Shown piece by piece: positions 45,917 to 59,245 of a stretch of 64,000 bases of DNA. The notes under the pieces were generated by a model. That model saw only the letters and a list, made by a program, of their open reading frames with translations. It had not been told where the DNA came from and did no database searches. This stretch comes from Takashimella koratensis (lineage: Eukaryota > Basidiomycota > Tremellomycetes > Trichosporonales > Tetragoniomycetaceae), in assembly GCA_003116875.1 (NCBI GenBank), contig BCKT01000011.1:813771-877770 (forward strand). The letters run 5' to 3'. The stretch's first letter is position 1, and every line of letters starts with the position of its first letter. Both the position numbers and the translations under genes were made by a program.

Positions 45917-46831
45917 ATGAGCGTCAGTCTGAGTCTCTCTCCTCTCCCAAGCCCCCTCCCTTCCTATGCTGACCACCCCTTAGTCATCCCGTTTCGTTGT
46001 TCGCGCTCTTCGCGCCTCGTCCTCCCGTGCTCCTATGCGGTCATTCTCCACCACCCGTGTCTCCCGTGCCGACGTCGAGGCTTCCCCCGCGACCTCGTCG
46101 GCTCCCCCTCCCGCGCCCGTCTCGCCCAAGATTGCGCCAATCGTCGAGACTATCTCCACTTTGACATTGTTAGAAGTCTCCGAGCTTGTTTCTGCTCTCA
46201 AGGTGGGTGGGGTCCGCATCATTAACTCCACTCCATCATCTGCTTGATCTGAGAGGTGAGAGGTCGCAGCTAACAATTGGTCTTGTCGAAATTCTATGGT
46301 TAGACTCGCCTGAACATCACCGAGATCGCCATGCCAGCGGCATCCGCAGCCCCAGCAGCTGCGGCCGGTGGAGCTGCCGCGGCCGAGGCACCCGTTGAGG
46401 AGAAACCAAAAGAGAAGACAATCTTCACTGTCAAGTTGGAGAAGTTTGATGCAGCCGCCAAGGCGAAGATTATCCGAGAGGTCAAGGCGATGATGCCGAA
46501 CATGAACTTGGTCGAGGTGAGTTGGAATCTGAAGCTGGATTGGTTAAACGTGGTGTTGAGGAGCGCGGGGCGGGGGAGGAGAGATGTGGATGAGTGGGCT
46601 AGGAATGCGGAGCTGAGATTGGTGGTGTATTGGCTAGTTGCCGTTGGTCGGAGAAGGAGGAGGGAGATAGGAGAGGAAGCTTTTTTGCCAAACGTTACGC
46701 TAACACACATGTAGGCGAAGAAGTTTGTCGAGTCTGTTCCGCAGACGTTGAAGGAGAGTGTGCCCAAGGAAGAGGCCGAGAAGCTGCAGAAGACTCTTCA
46801 GGACCTCGGCGCGACCGTCTCGCTCTCGTAA
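45917..46831 (+). CDS. MRPL12: Mitochondrial large-subunit ribosomal protein bL12m (L7/L12)
   Basis: A stalk protein of the mitochondrial ribosome that recruits translation factors. Exon 1 is just ATGAGC, joined by a GTCAGT donor to SSRFVVRALRASSSRAPMRSFSTTR, a typical Arg/Ser-rich, acid-free mitochondrial presequence. The N-terminal dimerisation helices follow (IAPIVETISTLTLLEVSELVSALKTRLNI). Then comes an Ala/Gly/Pro hinge and the C-terminal factor-binding domain: [44 protein letters not shown] to LQDLGATVSLS. Length (about 190 residues) and order match the family. The stop is at 46829-46831. Confidence 0.93.
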
Positions 46832-47309
46832 TCGTCCTACGGCGAAGGAAATCTCTCATTGCGTTTCTTCTGGCGTCGATACCGGCTAGCATTTTCGTTG
46901 CGGACGAGTAGGAGCCAGTGGATACGTTCATACATAGAGGTGGGGTTGGAAAGGTTCGATATTGCATACACTGGACTGTCGCTACCGATGGCGGGAAGAG
47001 AAGATGCATTCGGGCCAGGGATTGTGTTGGAAACGGAGGGTCCCATGAGAGGAAGAGGGAGTTTATACCTGGAGAAAGCGAGAATTGCAGCCCCTGCTCG
47101 CTCAACATTCACCATGCACGCATCTCATTTCCATTTTAATATCGAGCATCTGAAATCGGGCGTCTGGCATCTAATTTCTAATCGTAATCTATGGGCGGGA
47201 GAGGCGTGAAGCACGGCGTATCGTCTCGCTCGACTTGAAGGAGTCAGAGCGGTGATCGGAGTGAAGGGATTGAGGACAAAGTCTCGCTCCTATCAGGAGA
47301 TGGCCGAGG
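46832..47309. other. Convergent 3' region of MRPL12 and the 2-hydroxyacid dehydrogenase
   Basis: A 478-base region between two stop codons. No coding or RNA feature is seen. Confidence 0.45.
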
Positions 47310-48922
<1,613 letters not shown>

Positions 48923-49531
48923 AGTGCCGGTTGTGGGGTGGGTGTGGGTATGGGTGTGGGTGTGGGCGTGGGTGATGGGTGTGGGTGATGGGTGATGGGT
49001 GGATCGTGTAACGAGAGAAAGAGGACAAGGATACGGAGGTTGCTAAAGGTCGTCTTGTGCTCGGACGACGACAATCCCAAGACAGACGCAAGGACCAAGG
49101 ACCAAGAAGACGTACAGACCAATGGTGATCGACGAAACGACAACGAGTCACAGGCGGGGCAAAGAGTTGACTCGTCTTTTGTCGGGTTCTGCTGGGTTGG
49201 GTTCTCGGGTGGAAAAAGCGGCGCAAATTTCCTTATTTTGGGCTTATCTCGGACAAGACCGTGGTTGCTTTGGCTCACCCGAGATCGACCCGTTGTCACG
49301 GCGGTACAGTACTAGGAGACAAGCACAGAGGTCACCGCTCAGGCGCGTGACTTGTCTTCAATAGCACAATCACACTTGGCATGTATCGATGCATGTTCCA
49401 TGAGCCATAATGTCCGTCACGATCCTCTTCTCTTCAGATTCTGGAGACTTTGAGATGGGCTTTCCAACTACTGATGCACCTCAACCGTTTCGAACTGGAG
49501 CTTGCCATGAGGACAAGTAGCCGTGGGTGAA
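48923..49531. promoter_or_regulatory. Upstream region of the dehydrogenase with GT-rich repeat
   Basis: About 610 bases between the S28 peptidase stop and the dehydrogenase start. Next to the start lies an imperfect GTGGGT/GATGGGT repeat (48936-49003), which as sense leader is CCCACAC/CCCATC. The rest is unremarkable. Confidence 0.45.
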
Positions 49532-52483
49532 TTACTTCTCGTGCTTCTCTTTCCACTGCGCCAGCCACTCTTGCACAAACAACGTCTCAAACTCATGCAC
49601 GTCCCGAATCCGTGCAGGTTCCGCCTCGTGATCCTTCAATCCGTTCTGCACGCCAGCCCACCAAAGTTCACGATGAAGAAGACATCGTCGACAAGTCGGT
49701 GATGGATAGAGGAGAGACAAAGCAGAGTCAGCATTGTTTCAGACACAAACAGCTATCAGAAGCAGAGGTAGTCCTGATCGTTGATCTGCATTATGAAGAG
49801 ATCCAACTCACCTCGTCGTAGTGGTGGATGGCGTCAAAGATGACGTGCATCGGTCGACTGGCGGTACTATTCCTCCTCGGTGCCCAGTCACTCTGCGGTG
49901 TCTATACCATGTCAGCACCTTCCAAGGTTGCTCTCTCCTTAGATCACCCTTCGACCAACAACTTCTACCTCACTCACCATAGGCCTCCACGGGTCTCTAT
50001 CTCCATCAATGAACGCCAACCTATCACTATCGATCGCATAGTCCCCGCGCCTATTGACAGCCTCTACGTCCGGGACGAGCGGGACGGAGAAGTATTTCCC
50101 TGGCGGGAACGCCTGGCGGCAAATCTTGGAACTGTACTCGAGGTCGAGGTGAGAGGAGACAATGGAGGGGCCGGAAGTAGGCGCGGGTTGAAAGTATCCC
50201 CATTGGGTGCAGACTGGTTGGGAGTTAGTACAGGACCGTGCGACAAGGTAGGTGATAAGTGAAATGGAGTGACCCAAGAGTGAGGAAGGAGAACAATGAG
50301 AGAGAAAGAAGTGGTTGAAGGTCTTACCTTGGAACAGCCACAATCGCCAGGTCTCGTCGAGTCCAGTACCGCGGAACTTTTCATCGTCACCAGTCCCGAA
50401 GCACTGTCCTAGTCAGCTGCGGCTTTGGTCTTTGGGGAACCCTTAGCGCAACTCACATCGTCTACTGTCGTTGGGCACCTCGAGACGGACGTCTGTAGGT
50501 ATAGCGAGTCAGCGATGATCAGGTTTCTTCGAACTTGAAACGCCGAGCGTACCTTTTTCACAAACGAGGCATAGTTGAGCACCTCAGCGGGTCTGAAAGG
50601 TGTTATTAGCTGGTTTGGTTCAGCAAGTTCAGCTTACATCTTTATCAGACCGATGTTGATCGAGGCACCGCCAGAAGTCAGCTGGTCGCAGAATGTGTTG
50701 AACCCGATCGTCGACACTGAGCGCGATAAGCTATCGCTCTTTGTACAGCGCAAGGTCATGCGGACAGAGTAACTTGCACTCGCAGCCCGACTTACCTTCT
50801 GGGTCCCAGTTCTGAGCCTGCCAATAACCTATCGAAATCAGCATTCTACCCATCATCATTTCACCTTCCCTTTCCCTCTCTTTCATCTAGACTTGCAACT
50901 CACCAAGCGGGCTACTTAGCACATCTGCGAAATCTCCATTATCCTTCAACTCCGCCAACCCGAACAATCCCTTCACAGCGTGCGGGACGGGTTCGGGAAG
51001 CGCGAGCAGGGTATCGATGGTGGATATTGCGGAACGGAGAGTGGTTATGCATTCTTCAGGACCGTAGGTTTGGATGGGATCGTAGTACTGAGGAAAGTCG
51101 ACTTGGGCGTGCGTTACGGCTGCAAAGGGGTCCAATTTCAGCAAGCAACGCGAGGGCGGAAAAGGTACTGAGAGGAACGAGGGCAACAATGATAGCGATG
51201 ATAGCAAGAATAGCGGGACGGGAATCCGCGGGCTGAGGAGAGGAGCCGCATGATGAGGGCCCGGAGGTAAAGCTCACCACTACTTGCGATCGCACCCCAG
51301 ACGAGATCAGGATAAGCGACTCGCATATGAGCCGCCCTGGCACCCGCATACGATCCGCCGTAGTAAATCCAGGGCGTCGCGTTGGGCCGGAGCAGTCCTG
51401 CTTCCAGTCCAAGCCCGGGAGGGGGCGTGAAGTGTTTAATGAACTGGGGATGGAGGGATCAGCGTGCGCTGAAGAGTGTTCCAATATTTTGACGAGATCT
51501 CAGAGGATGGAAGATGGATGAGAGTGGTGAACGGAGTCTTGTGATATGGAACGTACGTGTGCAGAGTCTTCAAGCGCCTCTTCGTTGTTGAGGAACCGAA
51601 GATCATCGGTAGAGAACGAAGGGACGGGAACAGATTCGCCATAGTACCTGCGTCAACTGATCAGCGGGGTTCTGAGGCAAATCGGAGGGAAAGGAAAGAG
51701 AGGGGAGTAGAGTCATAGCGGGAGGGGTGAGTTGACGCACCTGTGTTCAAGGACGATCGACAGTCCGCCAGTTGCGTTGGCGAGGATCTGGAGGATGCCA
51801 GTTTGGAGGAACGGCAGCCTTGAGAACGATCAGCCTCTCTCTCTCTGACAAGCGTTTCCCTTTATCCCTTTCGTTTCTACTACGTCTCCTATCGTCCCTC
51901 GTGCATTCCCTAGTGCACTCCAGCGCACTCCAGCGCACCCCACCCTATCCAATCGACACCTCGACTCACCGATCCGCGCCATCAGTCTCTCCGCCATCAA
52001 GGACAAACACAGGCCCGCCGGGCTTATAAGCACTCGCGTCGAGCCAGTAACGATGACAGAATGTCCCGTTGACCTGCGGGTCGAAATGAGAGATGGGCTG
52101 GTCGTGGCAGTGAGCTTCGTAGCTCGGGGCGGCAAAAGTCTGTTGCGGGGAGGTGTGGGTATGGGTGTTGAGGTTGCCTTGCGTTTGTTCGGCTCTGGAA
52201 ATTGGTTAGAAAGTGACTAGGTAATGGCGTCCGGGTCTGTAGACTCGGTCCCAGTCATCGTCATCGAAACGGGTAAGGCCTCGGTCGATGCGGTTAGGGA
52301 TGTAGCTTACTTGAGCAGGGCACGGAAGAGGCCAACTTGGGGACGACCGTTGAGGAGCAGCTCGCGATGTACAGAGGGAGGGAGGCGGTTGTGACTGCCC
52401 GAAGAAGGTTGGGCCGACTCGGTGAGCGGGAGGAGGGGGAGGAAGGTCGCGAGCAGCGCAGCAAGGCGCGGGACGGAGATCAT
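49532..52483 (-). CDS. Secreted serine peptidase, family S28 (prolyl-carboxypeptidase-like)
   Basis: An extracellular or vacuolar alpha/beta-hydrolase-fold peptidase that cleaves near proline. It begins with a signal peptide, MISVPRLAALLATFLPLLPL, with cleavage likely after TESA. Family landmarks follow in order: CHDQPISHFDPQVNGTFCHRYW, GGPVFVLDGGETDG, GLSIVLEHRYYGESVPVP, DDLRFLNNEEALEDSAHFI, and the nucleophile motif WIYYGGSYAGARAAHM. Then come VWGAIASSAVTHAQVDF, VCTQWGYFQPAP, the acid in LAFIDGDRDPWRPM and the histidine in FDAIHHYDENGL. All three catalytic residues are present. I chose the ATG at 52483 because it starts the signal peptide; an in-frame ATG at 52558 would add 25 non-signal residues. 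It has at least eleven short introns. Confidence 0.9.
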
Positions 52484-53467
52484 CGCAGGGGTCGGAGGGT
52501 GGTTAGAGACGATGATAGAGAGATGCAAGATATCAAGAGATGGGACCGATTGATGCATGCTCGTATGACCGGCAAGGTACGACAGCGGAGATCATCTCTT
52601 CTCCGTTTCCTCAGCCGGGGGACTAGCACGATAACCTCTACAGCAAGCAGCAAAGCAAACCTAACATACAACAAGATGTATCACACGCCCTTCAAACCCC
52701 CGGCACTCTCTGTGCACTCGGGGCTCGGACCGAACCGTGAAAGGCTAACGTATGAACCCTCGTCCTGAGTTAGAGGAGGAGGACGGACATGGCTCTAAGC
52801 ACCTCCGAGCACCTGAACGTCGTGGAGTGTATTCGACGGTCAAGCGACTCTGCGGGGGATCAGCAAGGGACTCGGTCGATAAGGGTGTAGAGGGGACGGT
52901 GAAAATGAGCTGAGAGGGGTAGGGGGATACTTGTGACAGAGATTGGGACATACCTATAAGGAGGGGCGATTGGAAGAAAGAGAAAGAAATCACCCACCAG
53001 GTTGAGAGAAAAGTTTGGCAACAGGCAAGTTGCGTCACGTGACCCATCTCCATAGACGGTTGAATCGAGAATTATTTCGGCGGTCATCTGTGCGTTCTGC
53101 TTTCCACACCTCCACCACAACCATCAGAACTACCAGTGTCCAGCTTCAAAACCCACGTCGTCCTTAGCACTACCCAAGCGCCGACCACTACGACCTAGTT
53201 GACGACCCGACCCGCTTTGCTCATGGCTTAAACCTCGACCGTTCCCGACTCGGGCCTTGCACTGTGTCCACCACCACTCTGCGCGCATTGCTCCGACCCC
53301 GCCTCACGGCCTCGCGCCGTTCTACTCTCTCTTCCCTCTCCTCCTCTTCCTCTTCCTCTCTCCTTCACTCCGCCCTGTCCCCGCTCTCTTTACCTTCCCC
53401 TTTATCTCCATTCGCCCGCTCCTCCCCTTCCGCGCCCACACGCACCCTCGCAACGCGTCGCCGTACC
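52484..53467. promoter_or_regulatory. Divergent S28 peptidase / RNase Z region
   Basis: Nearly 1 kb between the two annotated starts. The last 300 bases (53168-53467) are open in the RNase Z frame without an ATG and encode an Arg/Ser-rich, acid-poor stretch (see findings). The rest holds no recognisable gene. CACGTGAC at 53035-53042 includes an E-box-like palindrome, CACGTG. Confidence 0.45.
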
Positions 53468-56400
53468 ATGGCAGCAGAGACTTACCTGCCCAACTGGTCG
53501 GTCCGGTGCCTCTCCGTTCCGGGCCCAGATACCGACCTCTCCCTCTTTGTCTCATTTGACAATGCCCGATTTCTCTTTGGGGCAGGAGAAGGGACGCAGC
53601 GTGCTTTCGTACAGAAACGACTTGGGATGAGAGGCATGGCGGCGGTGTTCTTGCCCTCGGGGCAACCCCAGGGGCGTAATGGTCTACCCGGTGAGTGCGA
53701 TGTTGGGCAGGAGTCAAGCCAGAAAGGGTGTCAGCACGGGAAAGGTGTTGTTCGAGATCATGCCAATTGTTGTCTAGATTTGGATGAAGCTGATCCATCG
53801 CAGGCGTGATCATGACTGCCGCAGATATGGGGATCAGGAAACTCGCTGTGGTTGGCCCACCAGATACAGCGCATTACATTAGCTCATTTCGAAGCTCTGT
53901 CATCAGGTCAGCTTACTTTGCTCATATGAAGATCCAAGCTGACTCTTACAGAGATCAAACGAGCATCGACGTTCATGCGTTCCCACTGCACTCCACTGCT
54001 GACTCGGAAGAGATCTACAAGTCACCCAGTATGACCGTCCGAGCCGTCGCTCTCCGTCCTTCCCTCTCCACCACCGACGTTTCCACCATCCCACCCCCTG
54101 GCTCACCTTTACCTCCTCGGCCATCTCTTTACTCCCCGTTTCAACTACGAACCTGGTGTGAGCAGATCGTGCGGGACATGTTCCGATCCGGGGAAGCTCC
54201 ACTACCTCGACCCTCCTCGCCCGCTCCGCCCATCAAATCCTCCGACGCCAACGATGCTGCTCCCCATTCGCACCCCTCATCTCACCCACATTTCCTCCCC
54301 CGCCCGTCGGCGCCTGACGACCGGTTTCCATTACCCCTTCCGACCGAGGCAGACCTTTTGACTGAGATGGTTTACATCTGCCAAGCGCCTGATATTCGAG
54401 GTAAATTCGACGTCGCCAAAGCGGCGGCGCTCAGTGTTCCCAATGGGCCGATACGTAGCAAGCTGGTCAAGGGCGAGGCGATCGAGGTGGCAGATTCGCA
54501 AGCGCCAGGGGGTGTACGTGTGGTCCGACCAGAGGACTGCCTCGTTGGTGGGGGGCCGGGAGCCGTGAGTACGAGCTATTGCCTGGAATCGCCGCGCTCA
54601 GCTGATCCCGTGACAGGTCTTGATCGTCGTCAACTGCTCTTTCCACAACCTCGAGGCATTCCTGTCCTCCTCCGCGTTCGACAAGTATCAGCACAACGCA
54701 ATGCCGGTCCATTGTGTGGTACACCGTGTCCCTCAGTCGGTCTGGCAAGATCCGCGGTACCAAGCGTGGATGGCCAAGTTTCCCGAGACACAGGTGAGTC
54801 GAGCCTTTTCATACCCTGCTAAATCATAGCACCTCATTGCGGACCCGCAAGGCTCGGAACACATGTTCTTTAACTCGTCAGCATGGAACATGCTCCAACA
54901 ATCGTTACTCGACTCGACCATCTTCCCTGTGCCCGCTTACGAGGTTGGACCCACCCCTCGCCCACTTCTCCCTCCAAAGACAGAACTGCTCGTGCCTAAC
55001 CACTTTGTGCGGATGCACCCCGCAAAACCACTCGAGCGATTAGACAACCACGAGAAAGATAGATTGTTTCCGACCACCCCGGCAGAGCTGGAAGTCGCGT
55101 GCGAGGCTGTGCGGGCCCAGGCACCAGAGTACGCAGTGGCGGTGGATGCGGCACGAAGGGCGGTGGCGGAGGAAGAGGCGAAGCGGGTGGGAAGGCAGGC
55201 TGTGGTTGGGGACGATATTGTCGTCACGACATTGGGTACAGGTAGTGCCATCCCGTCAAAGTACAGAAACGGTGAGTATGGAACAAGGGAAAGGCTGCAA
55301 TGCTGATCCGTACCAGTGTCGTCGACGTATATCGATGTGCCCAACCTCGGCGGGATTCTGTTGGATGCTGGTGAGGGGACACTCGGGCAGCTCCGGCGTC
55401 GGTTTGGTACACAGACCAAGGAGGCGATGGAGCGGCTTCGACTTATTTTCGTCAGCCATATGCACGCAGACCACCATCTCGGCCTCGCCGCGATCTTGCA
55501 GGAGCGCTTCAGGGTGAGCAGCAGCTGAGATTTTGCAAAGAGCTACCAACTAACACTTCTTTCAGCTGGGTATCACGTCCAAGCTGTACTTGATCGCCCC
55601 GCACGCCATCGCGCTACAGCTGCAAGAGTCACGAGCATGGCAAGACGGCGTCGACCTCAGCGCCTTAGGCAACGTCGAATACATCAACATTGTGCGCCTC
55701 AAACACGGCTACGCGAGCTCGGCAGCGAGGGTACCGGGGGAGAAGAGTGAAGAGAAAGGGATGGACGTGGATGAAAAGGTGGCGAGTGGGTCGACGAGGA
55801 GTCCGAGAGCAGGAGGAGGGAGTCCCTCGAATTGGTTGGTAGAGCAGACAGCGGATGAGGATGTTCGAGCCGGAAGGAGGAAGTGGCCTTTGGAGAACGT
55901 GTACCGTTTCAGCCCCACCGTGTGAGTATCGCAATTACGACGTCTAGGGTGTTGCTGCTAGTCACATATGTTTGCTGATATTTTACTTACAGGAACCGAC
56001 GGCAAGAAGCCTCCATCTTCCGAATGCTCCACGACCTAGACCTCGTTAAGATTCACGCCCCGAACGTCGAACATCGCGGTCCGGCATTTGGGCTCGTTCT
56101 CACCCACGCGTCAGGGTGGAGGATTGTGTACTCGGGAGATACGAAACCGTGTCGAGATTTGATCGAGGCGGGGAAGAAGGCGACGTTGTTGATTCATGAA
56201 GCGACCTTGGAGGATGATAAACCCGAGACTGCCGCGGCCAAGGGACATAGCACGTTCTCACAGGCTATTGACGTTGGGAAACGGTGAGTCATGCTTTGAA
56301 ACATAGGCGCATCCCCTCTCGCCCCGAACGACCAAGCTGACTCACGCTCCTGCAGAATGCAAGCATCTCATATCCTGCTCAACCATTTCTCTCAGCGATA

Positions 56401-56968
56401 TCCTAAAATCCCCAAACTTCCGCTCCCCACCACTGGCGATCCGAACGCACCTGCCGTATCCATCTCATTCGACTTGATGTCGGTTCGGATTGGGGATATG
56501 TGGAAAGTCGCTCATTACATGGACGCGTTGGCGCTGTTGTACCCTGAAGAGCCTGAGGACGGGGACAGTGTCGCGGGCGATGGAGAGGCGGTGGACGGTG
56601 CGGGTGGGGTGGGTGGTGCAGGAGGGACAGGGACAGGGGCAGGGGGGAAAGGGAAGGGAGGGAAGAAGGAGAAAGTGCAACAGCAACAGCAGAACGGGGG
56701 GAAGAAGAGTAACGCCGCGGGCCAGCAGAACGGGACGAATGGGGGAGATGGAGCAGAACCCAAACCAATGTCGGCACGAGCTCAGCGCAAGTTGGCCAAA
56801 CGACTGGCCGAGGCCTCCTCGATTACGGGCAGCGTGGATACGGGGGTCAACGCTGGCGTCACGGTCAATACGGTCAACGCGCACGGGAAGAGAGCGAGTG
56901 AGTCGTCGGTCGAGGACGAGGTGGTCAAGCGGACTCGAGAGGACGCAGGTGTCCGCTCGGTGCTGTAG
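53468..56968 (+). CDS. TRZ1: Long-form tRNase Z (RNase Z, ELAC2/Trz1)
   Basis: A metallo-beta-lactamase endonuclease that cuts the 3' trailer off tRNA precursors in nucleus and mitochondria. The N-terminal half is the inactive MBL domain (WSVRCLSVPGPDTDLSLFVSF, RFLFGAGEGTQRAFVQKR, GVIMTAADMG, DPQGSEHMFFNSSAWN). The C-terminal half is catalytic, with VVTTLGTGSAIPSKYRNVSS (PxKxRN loop), GILLDAGEGTLGQL and the zinc motif FVSHMHADHHLG. It continues with RIVYSGDTKPC, LLIHEATLEDD and ASHILLNHFSQRYPKIP. The C-terminal tail is Gly/Gln/Lys-rich and disordered. Length is about 1,000 residues. The first ATG in frame is at 53468 (MAAETYLPNW), giving the cytosolic/nuclear form. Conserved-looking coding sequence may continue upstream. 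There are about eight introns. Confidence 0.93.
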
Positions 56969-57829
56969 GCAGAGAAGAAAGACAGAGACAGGGAAAGGGA
57001 GAGAGGCATAGAGACAATGTACAACTCTTGATACACTGCATGGCATACATTATACATCGTATGCTAATGAGTATTGGCCACTAATGAAATGGTCTATAAC
57101 AATGAAGGATTTCAACGTCGATTGATCTTTGGAGTACGAGAGTCCAACCCAACTGAAACAACGTTGGTAAGTTGCAGTTAAGTCGTAACAACTTGCAGAA
57201 ACTAATTTTGATCGACGTCGATACGCGTACGCCAAAGATCGATGACTGAGAGCGGCTTTAAGTGAAAAGGCCTCATATTTGCCAGGCACCGAGTATGCTT
57301 GTAGACCCTGAACCAGAGCCATAGAAACGGTACGGGATTTGATTGGCTAACATGGTGGGGAACGGTGTAGGCAGGGTTTTTTTCGCGGCGGCCTGGTTGG
57401 CGGTTGGCGGATTGACCTATTGGCACGGCTCTGGACGCGGCAGTACTCATCTCCACATCGGCTTCATCTTCATCGCAATCGTCTCTACTCCACTCCACTC
57501 AACTCACACCATCCCGTCCCCTGATCTCGACCGACGCGTGTCCAGCTTTGATCCGAAGTCAACGCGCAGAGACGGCTGTTGAACTAGACAAGCTCGGCGT
57601 GGTCGTCTCGTTTCCCTCCTCGCTCGAACAGTTCAACCATCTTTGAACCACCAATCTCTTGCCCACCAGTGAGTCATCGGTCGTCTCTCTACCCTCCACC
57701 TCGACAACGGAGAACAGTGGGTGTAGGGGGAGGGTAGAGGAGGGATCTATCTTTGGATGGGCGACATAAGGCGGTCCAGGCAGTGCGATCGTCGACGATG
57801 GGTAGCGAAACTGACCCAACGCAGTGGAC
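56969..57829. promoter_or_regulatory. Intergenic region upstream of the copper transporter
   Basis: About 860 bases. At 57798 an out-of-frame ATG opens a 14-codon frame that overlaps the transporter start, a possible uORF. A CT/CA-rich leader is present near 57480-57530. No metal-response element could be named with confidence. Confidence 0.4.
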
Positions 57830-58957
57830 ATGTCCGGGATGACCGATATGACGTCGACGTCAAACTCGACGATGATGAGCAAGATGTACATCCACGGCTC
57901 GATCGGGTCAGACAGTGAGTTTTGTCGGGTGGGCGAGTTCACCGTGAAGAACGGGCGGAACTACACGAAGCAGACTGCGAGTTGAAATGGACACACGCTA
58001 ACCATACACCTACCTCTCACTTCTCCTGCCTATCATCCGACCCGCTGCCTACTCCCGCAGCACTCTGGTTCAACAGCTGGGTCCCGACATCAGCAGGTGC
58101 GACAGTAGGCGTATGTATCGGTCTCTTCTTGCTCGCAGTGTTTGACCGATACCTGAGCGCGTTCCGCCGAGCGTGCGACGTTGCGTGGAACGAAGGGTAA
58201 GAATCTTCCTTTCACTTACATTCCCGCCCATCCCCTTCGAAACATGGTCTATCCCTTCAAACCATTTGATTCAACTTTCGTAGCCGCTGACATCGTCCCC
58301 TTCTTCAGGCACATTGGCTTCGCTATCCCAAAATCCAACGGAACCTTCACTTTCGCCTCTTCCCTCCCCTTCCGCTCCGCCTCGCGCCGCGCCGCTCCTT
58401 CCGACTCTCTTAAACCCAATACCGCTCTGCCTTCGTCCAGCTCGTCTTCTGCCGAGACTCCCTCCAGTGAAGATGCCGCTGCTGTGCCGCTCTACACTGA
58501 TCGCGCAACCGGGGAGGTCGAGGAGGACGAGAAGAACTACGCGCACCTTCCCCGCGCGGTGAGGAGAAGTCTCAGGAATGGGCAGTGTGATGCTCGTGCA
58601 GGGGTAGTCGGGAGGTGGTCTAGGCCGTTTAGATGGCAGATTGACGTGCCTCGAGGAGCGATGCATGCCCTCCAGGTCTCCTTGCAGTTTATCATCATGT
58701 GAGTGCAGGGTGGGTTGAGTGGTGCAAGCGGACATAGGGATTAGAGGAGACAAGGAGGGCAAAGAATGGGAAGGATAGAGGAGTTGGAAGCACACGGCAC
58801 GAGAGCAGCCTTGCTGATACTGCTCAGGCTGGTCATCATGACATTCCAGTTGTGGTGGATTATCTCGATCGTGGTGGGCGAGGGCGTGGGAGAGGCCCTC
58901 TTTGGTCGGTTCGGCGCGGCGCACGCAGGTCACTCGTACGACGGACACTTTGTGTAA
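57830..58957 (+). CDS. Ctr-family high-affinity copper transporter
   Basis: A homotrimeric plasma-membrane or vacuolar Cu(I) channel. Exon 1 encodes a Met-rich external N-terminus, MSGMTDMTSTSNSTMMSKMYIHG, with MxxM/MxxxM copper-binding spacing. TM1 follows after the first intron: LWFNSWVPTSAGATVGVCIGLFLLAVFDRYL. Exon 3 is a long cytosolic loop of about 120 Ser/Ala/Glu-rich residues ending WQIDVPRGAMHALQ. Across the last intron come TM2 and TM3: VSLQFIIMLVIMTFQLWWIISIVVGEGVGEALFGRF. The family MxxxM pore motif is seen as MLVIM, and GEGVGEALFG replaces the usual GxxxG packing motif of TM3. The C-terminus has AHAGHSYDGHF, His-rich and without the common Cys-His end. The start at 57830 is the first in-frame ATG. 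Confidence 0.87.
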
Positions 58958-59245
58958 GGTGTAATGGGAAGTGGGTCGAGTGAGATGGTGTTAGATGGTG
59001 TTAGATAGAGATAGGGGTCGAGCCGAGCCGTGCTGGGCGTGGATCCAGAAATGTAGCAGTAGCAGCCCGAGTCTTTTTGTTTTGCTAAGTAGAGTTGCTC
59101 GTGTGGCCAGAAATCTCCCAATGCAGTCCCCATCTGCCTCAATATGAAAGGCAAAACGCGTCGCGTGTAGTGTCCAGAAAAATCAAAAGATCCACTCTCA
59201 GATCAACAATACCTCATCTCCGTACCCCGACACTCACTACCAACC
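58958..59245. other. CTR-TOF1 intergenic region
   Basis: A 288-base spacer between tandem plus-strand genes. A near-duplicate GATGGTGTTAGATGGTGTTAGAT repeat lies at 58983-59006. It is the presumed TOF1 promoter. Confidence 0.4.

Noticed and set aside
52307..52558. Upstream ATG at 52558 as start of the S28 peptidase
   Set aside because: It would place 25 non-hydrophobic residues before a clear signal peptide that begins at the ATG at 52483.
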